A stretch of 40,852 nt of DNA from a virus: positions 1-40,852 of the IMG/VR virus record IMGVR_UViG_3300000313_000007, one strand, 5' to 3'. Shown here piece by piece: positions 30,397 to 40,036 of the stretch. Within the stretch, counting starts at the first letter, position 1; each line of letters starts with the position of its first letter. Both the position numbers and the translations under genes were made by a program. The notes under the pieces were generated by a model, which made no database searches, was not told where the DNA came from, and saw only the letters and a program-made list of their open reading frames with translations.

Positions 30397-31347
30397 TTGA
30401 TTACAGGAAACAATGCAGTACTGCAGCTCGGAACGGAAACATCTTATGGAACAGTCGCAGTAATGTCAGATGTCGTACGTTTTTCATCCGCTGATTTCAA
30501 GCCGGTCTATAACAAAAAGGATGACGGACTTCTTACCGGGAAGCTCATAGGGAGCGGAAAAGAAACGATGTCCGTAAAGACAGGCGGTAACCTTTCGACA
30601 CTTGCAAAACCGAAGACAACGGGTATTTTCCTGAAAGGAGCTTTCGGCGTTGAAAAATTAGGCGCCCAAGACGAAACGACAAAGAAATATCCGCACACTT
30701 TCACGCTTGCAGGAAACGGGGAAACTGATTATCTGCCCTCTTTCACTGCAACGGTAGACAAGAAAGCAGGTATTTTTTCGTACAATGGGCTTGTCATAGA
30801 CAGTCTCAATATGTCTGCTGCTGCAGAAGATTATTTGAAGCTTGATATTGTTTTCGTCGGAAAGGATGAAGAGACAGGGACACTTGCGAAAAATCTGACA
30901 GTGGAAACAGCAAAAGCGTTCAAGTTCCGCGGAGGAAAGGCGTATATCGAAAACACCGAAGTTGCAGACGTCACCAGTATGAAGTATGAGCACAAGAATA
31001 ATACAAAGAGTGCGCAGACAACTTCAACAGGGCTGTATTTTTCACAGCCGCAGCAGGGAACGCGTGAAATCACATCGGAAATAGAAATCGTTTACAGCTC
31101 GGCAACAGAAGCGCTCCGGGGTAACTGGTGGAAAAAAGACAATACGTTTGCTTTCAGGCTGAATTTTGCAGACGATGACGGGAATACACTGTCTCTTGAG
31201 ATTCTGGCCGCACAAGTGACCGCGTGTGATCCGCCTGCTATGAGCGGGACGGACGAACTTAAACAGTCAGTTTCGGTGCAGGCCGTAGCAGGTGACAGCG
31301 AACCGGTGACAGCAGTTTTAACAAATGATAAGGCGGAAGCTTATTAA
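30397..31347 (+). CDS. Major tail (tube) protein
   Basis: 316 residues starting with TTG 30397, supported by AGGAGG at 30385-30390. Beta-rich: GTETSYGTVAVMSDVVRFSS, then GNLSTLAKPKTTGIFLKGAF, FRGGKAYIENTEVADVTSMK and FAFRLNFADDDGNTLSLEIL. Size and gene order fit a siphovirus tail-tube protein. Confidence 0.82.
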   Translation: MITGNNAVLQLGTETSYGTVAVMSDVVRFSSADFKPVYNKKDDGLLTGKLIGSGKETMSVKTGGNLSTLAKPKTTGIFLKGAFGVEKLGAQDETTKKYPHTFTLAGNGETDYLPSFTATVDKKAGIFSYNGLVIDSLNMSAAAEDYLKLDIVFVGKDEETGTLAKNLTVETAKAFKFRGGKAYIENTEVADVTSMKYEHKNNTKSAQTTSTGLYFSQPQQGTREITSEIEIVYSSATEALRGNWWKKDNTFAFRLNFADDDGNTLSLEILAAQVTACDPPAMSGTDELKQSVSVQAVAGDSEPVTAVLTNDKAEAY

Positions 31348-31367
31348 TAATTTAAAGGAGAAACACA

Positions 31368-31972
31368 ATGAAACTTTCTGATGCTACAAAAAAATACATT
31401 TTCAAGACACGGATCGATATGGATGATGAGGGGAACTATATCGTACTGCGTGAACCGACAATGCAGCAGTTTTCGCAGCTTTCCGAAGACGAAAAGGAAA
31501 GCAAGAAGAATCTGAAACTGCTCGGCGATATGCTGCCTTCCTGCATCGTTGAATCATCCTACAAACAGGACGATGATACAACGCCTGCAACCGGCGAACA
31601 GATTGCAAAAATGCTGAAAGACAGCTCAAGCCTCGAAGCCGAAGTACTCAATATCTGGGCTGAATCAATCCCTTTCGGTGCACGCCTGCAGAAAAAAGAG
31701 AAATAAGGCAGTGTGCACGCCTGTATTTCTACGGGGGCGATCCGGGGGCGCTGGAAGAAACAGCGGAATACTGGAAAAAATGGAAAAAGCTTTTCGAAGT
31801 ATTTGTTATCTGCCGTGATGCACGGTACGGGAATCTGCTCCACCTGCCTTTTTCTGGCGGTGTATATGAACAGCCGTGTAAAACAATGGACGTCATAGAA
31901 CAGATTCTGTCGTGCTTTATTGAAAAATTGAATGACGAAAGGAACAATACGCTGAGTATGCTGCACGCGTAA
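31368..31972 (+). CDS. Tail assembly chaperones gpG and gpGT (-1 frameshift)
   Basis: The first frame (31368-31706, 112 residues, SD AAAGGAG) is the gpG-like chaperone ending LQKKEK. From A6 at 31692-31697 the -1 frame stays open to TAA 31972 and lacks its own start; it reads REIRQCARLYFYGGDPGALE, YWKKWKKLFEVFVICRDARY and so on. The shift context is CAG AAA AAA GAG. A -1 shift yielding a minor longer chaperone is conserved in siphoviruses, and the gene lies between tail tube and tape measure as expected. The two products guide tape-measure folding and tube assembly. Confidence 0.82.
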
Positions 31973-31975
31973 TAA

Positions 31976-32003
31976 GACGGGAGATGTAACAGTCTCCCGT
32001 TTT
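31976..32003 (+). terminator. Intrinsic terminator before the tape measure
   Basis: ACGGGAGA (31977-31984)/TCTCCCGT (31993-32000), eight perfect pairs, then TTTT in all at the 3' edge. A TGACTATA promoter follows at once, so the tape-measure unit is transcribed separately. Confidence 0.82.
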
Positions 32004-32009
32004 CATAAA

Positions 32010-32022
32010 TGACTATATAAGT
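32010..32022 (+). promoter_or_regulatory. TGACTATA promoter, leaderless (tape measure)
   Basis: CATAAATGACTATA, then TAAGT, then ATG at 32023. No SD. It directly follows a terminator, which favours a genuine promoter. Confidence 0.8.
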
Positions 32023-34362
32023 ATGGGAACACCTGCGGTAACTTACAAAATAGGCGGAAAATACGACAAAAGCGGTGAAACGAACGCCGTAAAAGGAATT
32101 GCCAGTCTCACAAATGCGGCTAAAACGTTCAATACCGCTATGAAAGCGTTTGTAGGTGTAAAAGTTTTACAGGGGTTACACAGCGTCATTGACGGAAGTA
32201 CGGAAGCTTTTTATGAACAGAAAGACGCACAGTCACTTTTATTTACGTCTATCTCCAGAAATGCGAACTTATCAAAGAGTGCTTTTTCAAATCTCAAGAA
32301 GCAGGCAGACGAATTAACGGGAATTTTTGATGGCTCTGCGATTGAATCACAGCAGGCCTATGCGGCACAGATTGGATTAACGCAGAAGCAGATTGAAGAT
32401 ACGACGTCTGCGGCTGTTGATATGGCATCTTCGGGAATAAAGCCGCTGGATAACATTACAAAAATGCTCACGGAATCATACAGCGGGAATGTGAGCGAAC
32501 TAAAGAAGATTGTCCCGGAAGTTTCAAAATTAACAACGGAGCAGTTGAAGCATGGTGACGCAGTAAAACTTGTTGCTCAGCAGTACAAAGGATATGCCGC
32601 TGCTATGGGACAGACATTTTCCGGCCGTGACAAAGTATTTAAAAATACGTTCGGTGACTTACAAGCGGCAGTAGGTTCTGTCTGGGGAAGTCTGAAATTT
32701 GAAGGTATGGGAAAGCTGTTAGAACCGATTAAAAAGCTGACAAACTTTATAGAGCAGCACCAGACACAGATTATCAACGCCGTTCTTCATTTACCTGAAA
32801 TATTTGGGACTGTCTTTTCAAGCATCGGACAGGTTATCAAAAAAACTTTTTCAGCAGACGGCCTGAAAAATCTGTTTGTCTATCTCGGCAGTACGGTATT
32901 TGGCATATTCCGGCTTGTAATTTCTTCAATCTGGGATTTGATAAAGCTGCAGGCTCAGAACTTCTATCAACTCGCAGATGTAACTATAGGAAATATAGGG
33001 CGGATTATTTCAAATGGTGCAGCCAATATCGGAAATCTCATAATCGAGGCACTTAATAAAGTACTGCAGGTTCCCGGAATTAAACAACTGTATGAAGCAT
33101 TCACCGGGAATAAGTCAGGAACAGGAATAACATTCCGCTTCCAGCAGCAGGACATAAAGACTTTCTCACAGTTCGCGGCAGACGTGGGAGAGAATTTTAA
33201 AAACTTTGACGGTAATTTAAAAACTGCCATCAGCAATTTTGTCGATGGACAGAAACTTAATAATACAAATTTTCTGGACGATTACAAGGATATAAGCGAT
33301 GAGGCTAGGGACAAGATATCAAAAATTCTAAACAGCGATCTGCCTGCGGACTTAAAAAAAGCTCTTGCCGGAAATGTTGTATCAGGCGGAACAGCGGCTG
33401 GCGGCACCAGTGCAGGTGAATCAACCATATCTCAGCTTATGACTGGAATAACATCCAATCTTGGTAATTTTGGAACTACTGCACAAACTGCCTACAAAAC
33501 GGTAACAGGCGGACTTACAAAAACGGCTGGCTTGATTGGATTAATAATATCGTTAATAAGCTCTGCAATTTCTGTCATGAGCAGTAAATCAGAGTATTTT
33601 TCTCAGTCAATCAGTTTCGATACCATCTTCAAAAGAGCTTTTTCAACATCAAAGATAGATGAGGTTGCAAAACCGCTTGTTAATGTTCTCAAGGATTTAG
33701 GCACATTTCTGAAGCCGATATTCTCAATGCTGCTTTCCATTATGGCGGATGTTCTAAATCCAATTTCAAAAAGTTTTTCAGGTATATTACAGGCTTTCAC
33801 TCCGCTGATATCCGCAATAGCAAAAATAATATCTCTGCTGTCAAAGACATCAGTTCTCAGCATTGTTATTAATTTGGTGATGAAAATCATACAGATATTC
33901 ACACGGTTAAGCCCGATTCTTAATATTTTCACAGCGGTTTTGAATCTTATCGCAAATATACTGATGTGGTTGTATAACAAGATTGTTGTACCTGTCTATA
34001 ATGGCATCGTATGGGTTTTCACACAGATAGCGAATTTTTTTATCGGATTGTATAACCGGATTGCGGATGTGTTAAATTCAATAAATATTATGGGATGGCA
34101 GCCGTTTGACATATCGAAAAAAGATTCAATCGATTACGACGCTGAGAAATTATCTGAAATGTCTGACGACGACTACAATAGTAATAGTAGTGATGATGAC
34201 GACGACAGCAGCAGTGGCGGTTCTGCCAGTTATACAGCAGCGAAAGATGTCTATGTAAACATCTACTTTAATAATTCATACGTAAACGGCGACGCGCAGC
34301 AGATAGCCATCATGCTGGCAAAAGAAATTAAGAATGCGGAAAAACTCGGCTATGTTGCGTAA
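32023..34362 (+). CDS. Tape measure protein
   Basis: 779 residues. Helical start with AFVGVKVLQGLHSVIDGSTE, a tail tape-measure core to about 230, several hydrophobic stretches (GLIGLIISLISSAISVMSS and LSIVINLVMKIIQIFTRL among them) that may insert in the host membrane at injection, and a Ser/Asp-rich linker (SSDDDDDSSSGGS) before a short folded end. It sets the tail length; around 0.15 nm per residue would give roughly 115-120 nm. Leaderless start. Confidence 0.9.
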   Translation: MGTPAVTYKIGGKYDKSGETNAVKGIASLTNAAKTFNTAMKAFVGVKVLQGLHSVIDGSTEAFYEQKDAQSLLFTSISRNANLSKSAFSNLKKQADELTGIFDGSAIESQQAYAAQIGLTQKQIEDTTSAAVDMASSGIKPLDNITKMLTESYSGNVSELKKIVPEVSKLTTEQLKHGDAVKLVAQQYKGYAAAMGQTFSGRDKVFKNTFGDLQAAVGSVWGSLKFEGMGKLLEPIKKLTNFIEQHQTQIINAVLHLPEIFGTVFSSIGQVIKKTFSADGLKNLFVYLGSTVFGIFRLVISSIWDLIKLQAQNFYQLADVTIGNIGRIISNGAANIGNLIIEALNKVLQVPGIKQLYEAFTGNKSGTGITFRFQQQDIKTFSQFAADVGENFKNFDGNLKTAISNFVDGQKLNNTNFLDDYKDISDEARDKISKILNSDLPADLKKALAGNVVSGGTAAGGTSAGESTISQLMTGITSNLGNFGTTAQTAYKTVTGGLTKTAGLIGLIISLISSAISVMSSKSEYFSQSISFDTIFKRAFSTSKIDEVAKPLVNVLKDLGTFLKPIFSMLLSIMADVLNPISKSFSGILQAFTPLISAIAKIISLLSKTSVLSIVINLVMKIIQIFTRLSPILNIFTAVLNLIANILMWLYNKIVVPVYNGIVWVFTQIANFFIGLYNRIADVLNSINIMGWQPFDISKKDSIDYDAEKLSEMSDDDYNSNSSDDDDDSSSGGSASYTAAKDVYVNIYFNNSYVNGDAQQIAIMLAKEIKNAEKLGYVA

Positions 34363-34363
34363 C

Positions 34364-34376
34364 TGACTATATATAC
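34364..34376 (+). promoter_or_regulatory. TGACTATA promoter of the tail-tip gene (with leader)
   Basis: AACTGACTATATATAC; predicted start near 34377 gives a 15-nt leader with a weak AGCAGG site before ATG 34392. Second case in which the element is not fused to a start codon. Confidence 0.6.
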
Positions 34377-34391
34377 AGCAGGTACGAAGAC

Positions 34392-37300
34392 ATGAATATC
34401 AGTTTAATATTTTCAGACAAAACAACAGCAGATTCCGCAATCATTATTGATGGTACTTCAAAGGTTGAAACATTTTACAGTGATCTGAAGCACTCTGATA
34501 ATAGTTTCAAGTGCAAAATTCCTTATTCAATAGCTCTGGTAAATAAAATCAAAGCGGATTTGCAGAATAATATAAAATGTTTTGTTAAAAATGATGACGG
34601 AAGTAATTATTTTTGTGGGTATATACGTAAAACAGTCAGCTTTGAAAAGACTCAGAGTAACCAGCCCGTCAGCATTGAACTTGTTTCACCTTCTTTTCTG
34701 CTTGATAAGACACTTGATAAAGGTACCGTCTATATTAATAAGCCGGTTACCTTCATCATAACAGACTTGCTTTCTAAAGCCGGATTTACAGATATTAAAA
34801 ACATCGGTGTAGATTCCGTTATTTCCGTCTGCTCGCTGTCAGAAGACGACAATATTAAAGATGTTATTGACAATGTTCTTACAGAATACTGCAAAACGTA
34901 TGACTTCAACGACGATGGATATTTTTACACAGCTGACATTCTCAATGTACCTTCAACGGACAGCATCACACAGTCATTTAACGGAGATAATATACGCGAA
35001 TCAATCAAAATAGCCGCAAAGGAACGGGAAGCAGATTATATAGAAGCAACTTGGAATAAGTACGAGTATAAAGAAAATATTCTGCTTTTTTCCGACACTT
35101 CAGGCCAGACGGACGATGAAAAATGCAAAATAACAGTAAAGGCCGGGAAATACTTTGCTGACACGCCGTATAACTATCTCACATATGACAGCTCTCTTGG
35201 TACCGCCGTCGTTTATGTAACTGATATTACACCGAAGATTAAAGCTGATTCAGGTATCACGTACAGTGTCACCCGTACGGATGAATACGGGAACGACTTG
35301 GGTACTTCCTGTATGCTTTCTGCCCATAACAATACCGCAGACGACGCAGAAATTACGCAGCTTGATATTTACGGCAATGCTTATATTAATACAGGCACAA
35401 ATACAAACGTTTCATCGACAGCCTCAAAAAAGAAATCGGTAACGATTAATTATTTGCATGATGAAGACAGTGTTAAAACGTTTGTCGCGGCGGTTGCCAA
35501 TTATTACCGCTATTCATGTAACACCATAACTTTTAAATCAACACTTAATTTTACCTGCGGTACGTTCATTTCCGTCACTGATTATGGTATAGGTACTTAT
35601 TACTGCAGGATTGTAAAGAAAACTTCAAAGCTGGACGCAAAGGCCGTTGAGTACGAAGTAGAGACTATTAATGATTTTACGCCGGCAGCAGTCAGCAGTA
35701 CAAAATCAAATTACAACGGTGCAAATGCCTCACGATTTTCAGGTTTTAGTGATTTTACCGCGCCGACTGTACCTGTTATTTCCAGTGCCGTTATTGACGC
35801 GAACGGCTGGGCAACAATCACCATAACGCCTTCAACTGATTCAGAAAGCGGCGTAAGCTATTACAAACTCTACCGGAAAGAAGGCAGTGAGACATTCAGC
35901 GTATTAACAATGCTGAATCATACCGGAAGCAATATTTCATATGTTGATAAAACTGTCAGAAAAGGATTTTCTTACAGCTATTGTGTTTCTGCCGTTGATA
36001 AAGTCGGTAACACATCCGCCCTGTCAGCAGCAAAAAGTATAACAGCAAAAGTAACGGCAGCTCCGAACCCTGCAACGGGATTAACAGCTGTTGCGAATAC
36101 CTCAGATTTTATAAAACTTGCATGGACGGCCGCTGTTGCTGATACTGACGAAAACAAGGCTGCTTACTACATCGTTAGTATATCACGGGACGGCGGTACA
36201 ACATGGACGGTATGTGATAAAAGCTACGGTACCACTTTTTATTATTATTATGATAGAACTATTGATAAATACCCTGAATCGGCAGTACTCAAAAATTACA
36301 GGTTCCGGCTGCAGACAGTTTCCGTAAATTCCGTATCATCCACTGCATACGCAGCCATTGCTGTTGATTACTCTGCATACGGTACATGGATACCAAAGGC
36401 GGCAACCGTAGCAGCTGTCGCGGAAGAAAACGGCATACGGCTGACATGGACTGATACAAACAGTAATTTTTATGGCAGCATCACTTATACGCCTGTTATT
36501 TCATATTCCAGTACGGCACGGACAACAGACGCGACAAAAGACAAAACTTATTTTTATGAATTTAATAGGACGCTTGACGGATACCCGGAAAAATCAACGC
36601 TGACAGGCGCTTCTAAGTATCTCAAAAACTATAGTATTGCAGTAAAGACTACGGACGAAAAAAGCGGAAATAGTGTAACTGGTACGGCCGTCATACCCGA
36701 TGAAAGCAATTATTTACAATGGCTTCCCGTCGCGCCGACAATTCAAAGCTCTGTAGCCGGCAGAAACGTTACGCTTATACTGTCCGAAAGCAGCTCTATA
36801 TATGGCACATTCAAGTACCGCGTACAGATAAAAAAAATTAGTGCAACAGCCGACACGGCATTTTTCAAACCTGATTTATCAACTGATCCGTATTCTGCGC
36901 TGACAGCATATAAAAATGGCAGCGGCTATATTACGACAGCAGGAAATACTTTTTCTCAAACTTTACCTTTAAACGGGCAAAATGATTCAAGTCCTGCTCC
37001 CATTGCAACTTCTTATCAATACAGTGTTATCGCAGAAAATGAAAGCGGTGCAGGAACATCGGCATCGACAATAACAGTTACGGCACTTGCGACAGGTGCC
37101 ACTGATTTAACAGATGCAACCATAACAGAAAATAAAATTGCGAAAGGCGCGGTAACCGCAGACAAGATACACGGCGGAACTATTACGGCGGATAAAATGG
37201 CCGCTACGGACTTGTCCGCCGGAAGTGCTTATTTCTCAAAAATTGCAGGCAACAAGGGTGCTGACGCTAATAATTTCTGGAGCGGGCTTGATGGTACGAC

Positions 37301-38807
37301 ACCGGAACTTCGAGTTGGTAATGACGTTGCGTTAGAAAATAATAATAATGATGATGCTGAATACCTGCATTATATACCGAAGGCAGAAACGACGGGCTTA
37401 AAACGTGCTGCCGGGTTCTATATGAAGATTAAGAATTTCATTATCTCCGCTGTTGCTTCAATCGTACTCGGTTTATTCCGTGTCAAGAAAAAGGGCGCAG
37501 CTGATTCAGCCAGCTTCATGACGGTTAATCCGACAGACTCAGCGGACAGCACGACAGGCACGCCCGCACAGACGGTAAATATAAACGGTAGTACTTTTGT
37601 TAAAAATCTATTACGGGTAAAAAACATATATCAGACATACGATACAATAGATTTATCAGATACAAGTAAATACAGTGCTGATAAGTGGTATCCTGTTGTA
37701 GGTTCCGGCCTTCAGCAAAGTGCTCCTTTTACAAAAATACAGGTATCAGTTCAGTTAAACAGTGGTACTAAACCATCATGGAGTACTCATGGTAGTGGTT
37801 TTTCGTGCGGACTTGTACTTTACATAAAAAGTTCCGGTTGGGGTACAACAGGAGCACAGTCATATTGTACCGATTATTCATACTCTTTTTGTAATGAAAA
37901 TCCACTTGGTTATACACAATTAACAAATTCCTCTTTACCAGTGCTGTATATGCGTGGCGGTGGAAAGTATTTTGTGTATTCTGATTATCCAATGACATGG
38001 ACAGTTCAAACAGCAGCTTATACAAGTAACAGTCAGTCTGTGTCACCAGTAACAAGTTGCCCGGGGCTGAATTTCCCTTATACAATTATCTACGCAAATA
38101 TTAACGGCAATAGTGGAATATTTAGCGGAGCTGTTCAGTCGGCTGCAGGTAAAACAACAGGAGACATGTCCGTCGGGGGCGCGTTGAATGTAGCAGGGGC
38201 ACAGACAAACTCAGGGCTGATAACTGCAAACGGTGGGCTGTCAGTTGCGGCCGGAAGAAAAATTGCCAATAACGGGACATTAGAGCAAATTGGTGATTCA
38301 ACATTTACCAGAACCATAGAAGCAAAAGGCGGATTACATACAGACGGAACAGTTCAGTCAAATGAGCTTTCCTGTAATACGGTTGAAGTCTGCATACCTA
38401 CGACAGACACAAATAAAATCGGCATTTTACAGCCCCGCTTTTATTGTGCCGCTGTATTCTACTGGACTGGTTCAGCCGTATCCATTATCAGCTCCAGCAA
38501 TATTTCATCCATTACAAGATTAGGCACAGGACAATTTAAATTATTAATAGAGCATAAATTATACATGGGCAGCATGGAAGATACTGATACGCTAACGACA
38601 ATAACAAGGACTCCGTATTTTATTATGAAGGGATATATAAATGACAGTCCAAATAATGCAGCATATAAAAATCTTGGCGGTATAATGAATACTGAATGGC
38701 GGCATTGCACAAATTATTACATAACTATCAATCAGTGGGATAACCAAAGCGACAGTGCTGTTGATCCCAATGGAATTTGGGCTTTTGAAATAGACTACAT
38801 AGAATAA
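34392..38807 (+). CDS. Tail tip/host-recognition protein with fibronectin III domains
   Basis: 1471 residues. Residues 1-440: tail hub-like part. About 455-780: fibronectin type III-like repeats (VPVISSAVIDANGWATITIT with YYKLYRKEG and FSYSYCVSAVDKVGN; NPATGLTAVANTSDFIKLAW). About 905-1000: a fibre-like region with repeated ITENKIAKGAV and TADKIHGGTITADKM. About 1015-1035: a hydrophobic FIISAVASIVLGLFRV. The C-terminus has repeats such as GGLSVAAGRKIANNGTLEQI and a beta-rich end, likely the receptor-binding part. Base composition becomes more AT-rich after about 37.6 kb, hinting that the tip was exchanged. Confidence 0.82.
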   Translation: MNISLIFSDKTTADSAIIIDGTSKVETFYSDLKHSDNSFKCKIPYSIALVNKIKADLQNNIKCFVKNDDGSNYFCGYIRKTVSFEKTQSNQPVSIELVSPSFLLDKTLDKGTVYINKPVTFIITDLLSKAGFTDIKNIGVDSVISVCSLSEDDNIKDVIDNVLTEYCKTYDFNDDGYFYTADILNVPSTDSITQSFNGDNIRESIKIAAKEREADYIEATWNKYEYKENILLFSDTSGQTDDEKCKITVKAGKYFADTPYNYLTYDSSLGTAVVYVTDITPKIKADSGITYSVTRTDEYGNDLGTSCMLSAHNNTADDAEITQLDIYGNAYINTGTNTNVSSTASKKKSVTINYLHDEDSVKTFVAAVANYYRYSCNTITFKSTLNFTCGTFISVTDYGIGTYYCRIVKKTSKLDAKAVEYEVETINDFTPAAVSSTKSNYNGANASRFSGFSDFTAPTVPVISSAVIDANGWATITITPSTDSESGVSYYKLYRKEGSETFSVLTMLNHTGSNISYVDKTVRKGFSYSYCVSAVDKVGNTSALSAAKSITAKVTAAPNPATGLTAVANTSDFIKLAWTAAVADTDENKAAYYIVSISRDGGTTWTVCDKSYGTTFYYYYDRTIDKYPESAVLKNYRFRLQTVSVNSVSSTAYAAIAVDYSAYGTWIPKAATVAAVAEENGIRLTWTDTNSNFYGSITYTPVISYSSTARTTDATKDKTYFYEFNRTLDGYPEKSTLTGASKYLKNYSIAVKTTDEKSGNSVTGTAVIPDESNYLQWLPVAPTIQSSVAGRNVTLILSESSSIYGTFKYRVQIKKISATADTAFFKPDLSTDPYSALTAYKNGSGYITTAGNTFSQTLPLNGQNDSSPAPIATSYQYSVIAENESGAGTSASTITVTALATGATDLTDATITENKIAKGAVTADKIHGGTITADKMAATDLSAGSAYFSKIAGNKGADANNFWSGLDGTTPELRVGNDVALENNNNDDAEYLHYIPKAETTGLKRAAGFYMKIKNFIISAVASIVLGLFRVKKKGAADSASFMTVNPTDSADSTTGTPAQTVNINGSTFVKNLLRVKNIYQTYDTIDLSDTSKYSADKWYPVVGSGLQQSAPFTKIQVSVQLNSGTKPSWSTHGSGFSCGLVLYIKSSGWGTTGAQSYCTDYSYSFCNENPLGYTQLTNSSLPVLYMRGGGKYFVYSDYPMTWTVQTAAYTSNSQSVSPVTSCPGLNFPYTIIYANINGNSGIFSGAVQSAAGKTTGDMSVGGALNVAGAQTNSGLITANGGLSVAAGRKIANNGTLEQIGDSTFTRTIEAKGGLHTDGTVQSNELSCNTVEVCIPTTDTNKIGILQPRFYCAAVFYWTGSAVSIISSSNISSITRLGTGQFKLLIEHKLYMGSMEDTDTLTTITRTPYFIMKGYINDSPNNAAYKNLGGIMNTEWRHCTNYYITINQWDNQSDSAVDPNGIWAFEIDYIE

Positions 38808-38823
38808 AACAGAGGATAAAAAT

Positions 38824-39045
38824 ATGAAGCATTTTATTTATAACGACGGCAGTAAGAACATAACCGGAACAATTACAGGCGATGATATCGAAGTCATAAA
38901 AGCGATAGTTCCCGAAGGCGTAGGCTTTTATGTCTATACCGATGCCGATGTAAAAGACATAAGCGCACCTGTTGAGGCTTGGGAACTTTCAGGCGATTAC
39001 GACGGATACGGAACGTATAAAGTAGAAGCGGCGGCAGACAAATGA
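38824..39045 (+). CDS. Small tail-associated protein, unknown
   Basis: 73 residues. FIYNDGSKNITGTITGDDIE then GVGFYVYTDADV and AWELSGDYDGYGTYKV; beta-rich. SD GAGG. Sits after the tail tip and overlaps the next gene by 4 nt. Confidence 0.65.
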   Translation: MKHFIYNDGSKNITGTITGDDIEVIKAIVPEGVGFYVYTDADVKDISAPVEAWELSGDYDGYGTYKVEAAADK

Positions 39046-39287
39046 CGATAACCGTAAATGAAACGAAACTGGCAGAAGTAAAGCAGGCGCAGTACAGGCA
39101 GTGCGTCGTTGAGCTTATCCGGCAGAAGTACTCTGTCAATGACGAATACGACGTACTGAACAAAGGCATCGCCGACACCGCTGACGCAGACTATGTTGCG
39201 TACAGGGCGTATGTCGCGGAATGCAAGACTAAGGCGAAAAGCAAATTAGAATTGACATTAACTTGCCTACAGGGTACCTTTTATTAA
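39042..39287 (+). CDS. Small late protein, tail-fibre-assembly-like
   Basis: 81 residues. Helical: VELIRQKYSVNDEYDVLNKG, then DYVAYRAYVAECKTKAKSKL, the pattern of small proteins (XkdW-like) found after phage tail fibres. The last ten residues look out of character and coincide with a sharp drop in GC, so the natural C-terminus may have been replaced where cargo was inserted. Confidence 0.6.
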   Translation: MTITVNETKLAEVKQAQYRQCVVELIRQKYSVNDEYDVLNKGIADTADADYVAYRAYVAECKTKAKSKLELTLTCLQGTFY

Positions 39288-39369
39288 AGGCTTTACTATA
39301 ATGTAATTGCAAAGAAATAGATAATTTCAATTAAAAATATGAACTATTTATTCAAAATAGGATTATGCT

Positions 39370-39549
39370 CTATGAATGATCAACCTTATAATGTCCACAA
39401 TTTGTACATCTATCCCACCCCCCATCTCCTCCTTGATATTGGTGGCAATTACATCCAGCCTTTAAACAAAAACCTGAATGATAAGCAAAAGCAAAACTTG
39501 TTGCAATCAATGAAATTGCAATTACCAATAATGTAATTCTTTTCTTCAT
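39370..39549 (-). CDS. Small secreted Cys/His-rich protein (cargo)
   Basis: 59 residues, ATG at 39549 with SD GGAGG seven bases upstream. MKKRITLLVIAISLIATSFA is a textbook signal peptide, with cleavage likely after AFA (residue 22). The mature 37 residues hold HSGFCLKAGCNCH and CTNCGHYKVDH: five Cys and four His, so a metal site or disulfides are likely. Opposite strand to the late genes and AT-rich, so it is probably expressed in the lysogen. It lies just before the dam unit, the place occupied by the FRG gene at the left end. I do not recognise a family. Confidence 0.72.
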   Translation of the reverse strand: MKKRITLLVIAISLIATSFAFAYHSGFCLKAGCNCHQYQGGDGGWDRCTNCGHYKVDHS

Positions 39550-39730
39550 ACAAATACCTCCGATAAATTACTTACAATTATCTAATTCTTTGCATTACTA
39601 ATAAACAAATCAAAAAATAATTTACAAATTATTAAATTTGTACAAACATATATTGATTTTTGTATTCTGAATATGTATATAAATATAACACAATATTTTG
39701 CTAAAAACTTTTTTTTTACATATAACAATA
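39550..39730. other. AT-rich intergenic stretch
   Basis: Promoter region of the minus-strand secreted-protein gene and the left margin of the dam repeat. No gene or clear structure seen. Confidence 0.4.
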
Positions 39731-39796
39731 TAAAAAAGTCGCAACCTGTACACTAATGCACAGGCTGCGGCAAAACGATACCAGACATATATCACT
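39731..39796 (-). ncRNA. Predicted ~66-nt small RNA divergent from the dam leader (copy B)
   Basis: Minus strand: TTGACA (39831-39826), 17-nt spacer, TACTAT (39808-39803), start near 39796, hairpin 39771-39738 with conserved loop GCATTAGTGT and a stem different from copy A but still paired, then six Ts. Parallel to the RNA at 2245-2307. Confidence 0.45.
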
Positions 39797-39843
39797 TACT
39801 AAATAGTACTCTCATACTATCTTTTTGTCAAATAATTTTAAAA

Positions 39844-39856
39844 TGACTATATAGGT
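39844..39856 (+). promoter_or_regulatory. TGACTATA promoter, leaderless (dam leader copy B)
   Basis: AAATGACTATA, then TAGGT, then ATG at 39857. TTGTCA at 39825-39830 could also act as a -35. Confidence 0.65.
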
Positions 39857-39865
39857 ATGAAATAA
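39857..39865 (+). CDS. Two-codon leader ORF (Met-Lys-stop), copy B
   Basis: ATG AAA TAA at the predicted transcription start, as in copy A at 2371. Conserved sequence and position are the only evidence. Confidence 0.4.
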   Translation: MK

Positions 39866-40036
39866 TCACACAAAACAGGCAGAAACCGGCGAGTTGGTAC
39901 CTCGCCGACAAGCGTTAGCACGCCTACGGATTACTCCGCTTCTACCCGACTTATGCATAAGTATGTATAGAATCGGATTATTCAGTCTCAAGGTTTAGCC
40001 AAAAGTAAAAAAAATTATTTTATCAAGGAAAAATCT
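39866..40036 (+). promoter_or_regulatory. Structured leader of dam copy B
   Basis: Stem CGGCGAG (39887-39893)/CTCGCCG (39901-39907), perfect seven pairs, covaries with copy A. The CGGA-TTAC-TCCG hairpin and the palindrome ACTTATGCATAAGT are unchanged. AAGGA precedes the dam start. Confidence 0.55.

Noticed and set aside
39339-39536. 65-codon ORF on the plus strand
   Set aside because: It is the antisense shadow of the minus-strand secreted protein, which has a signal peptide and a strong SD.
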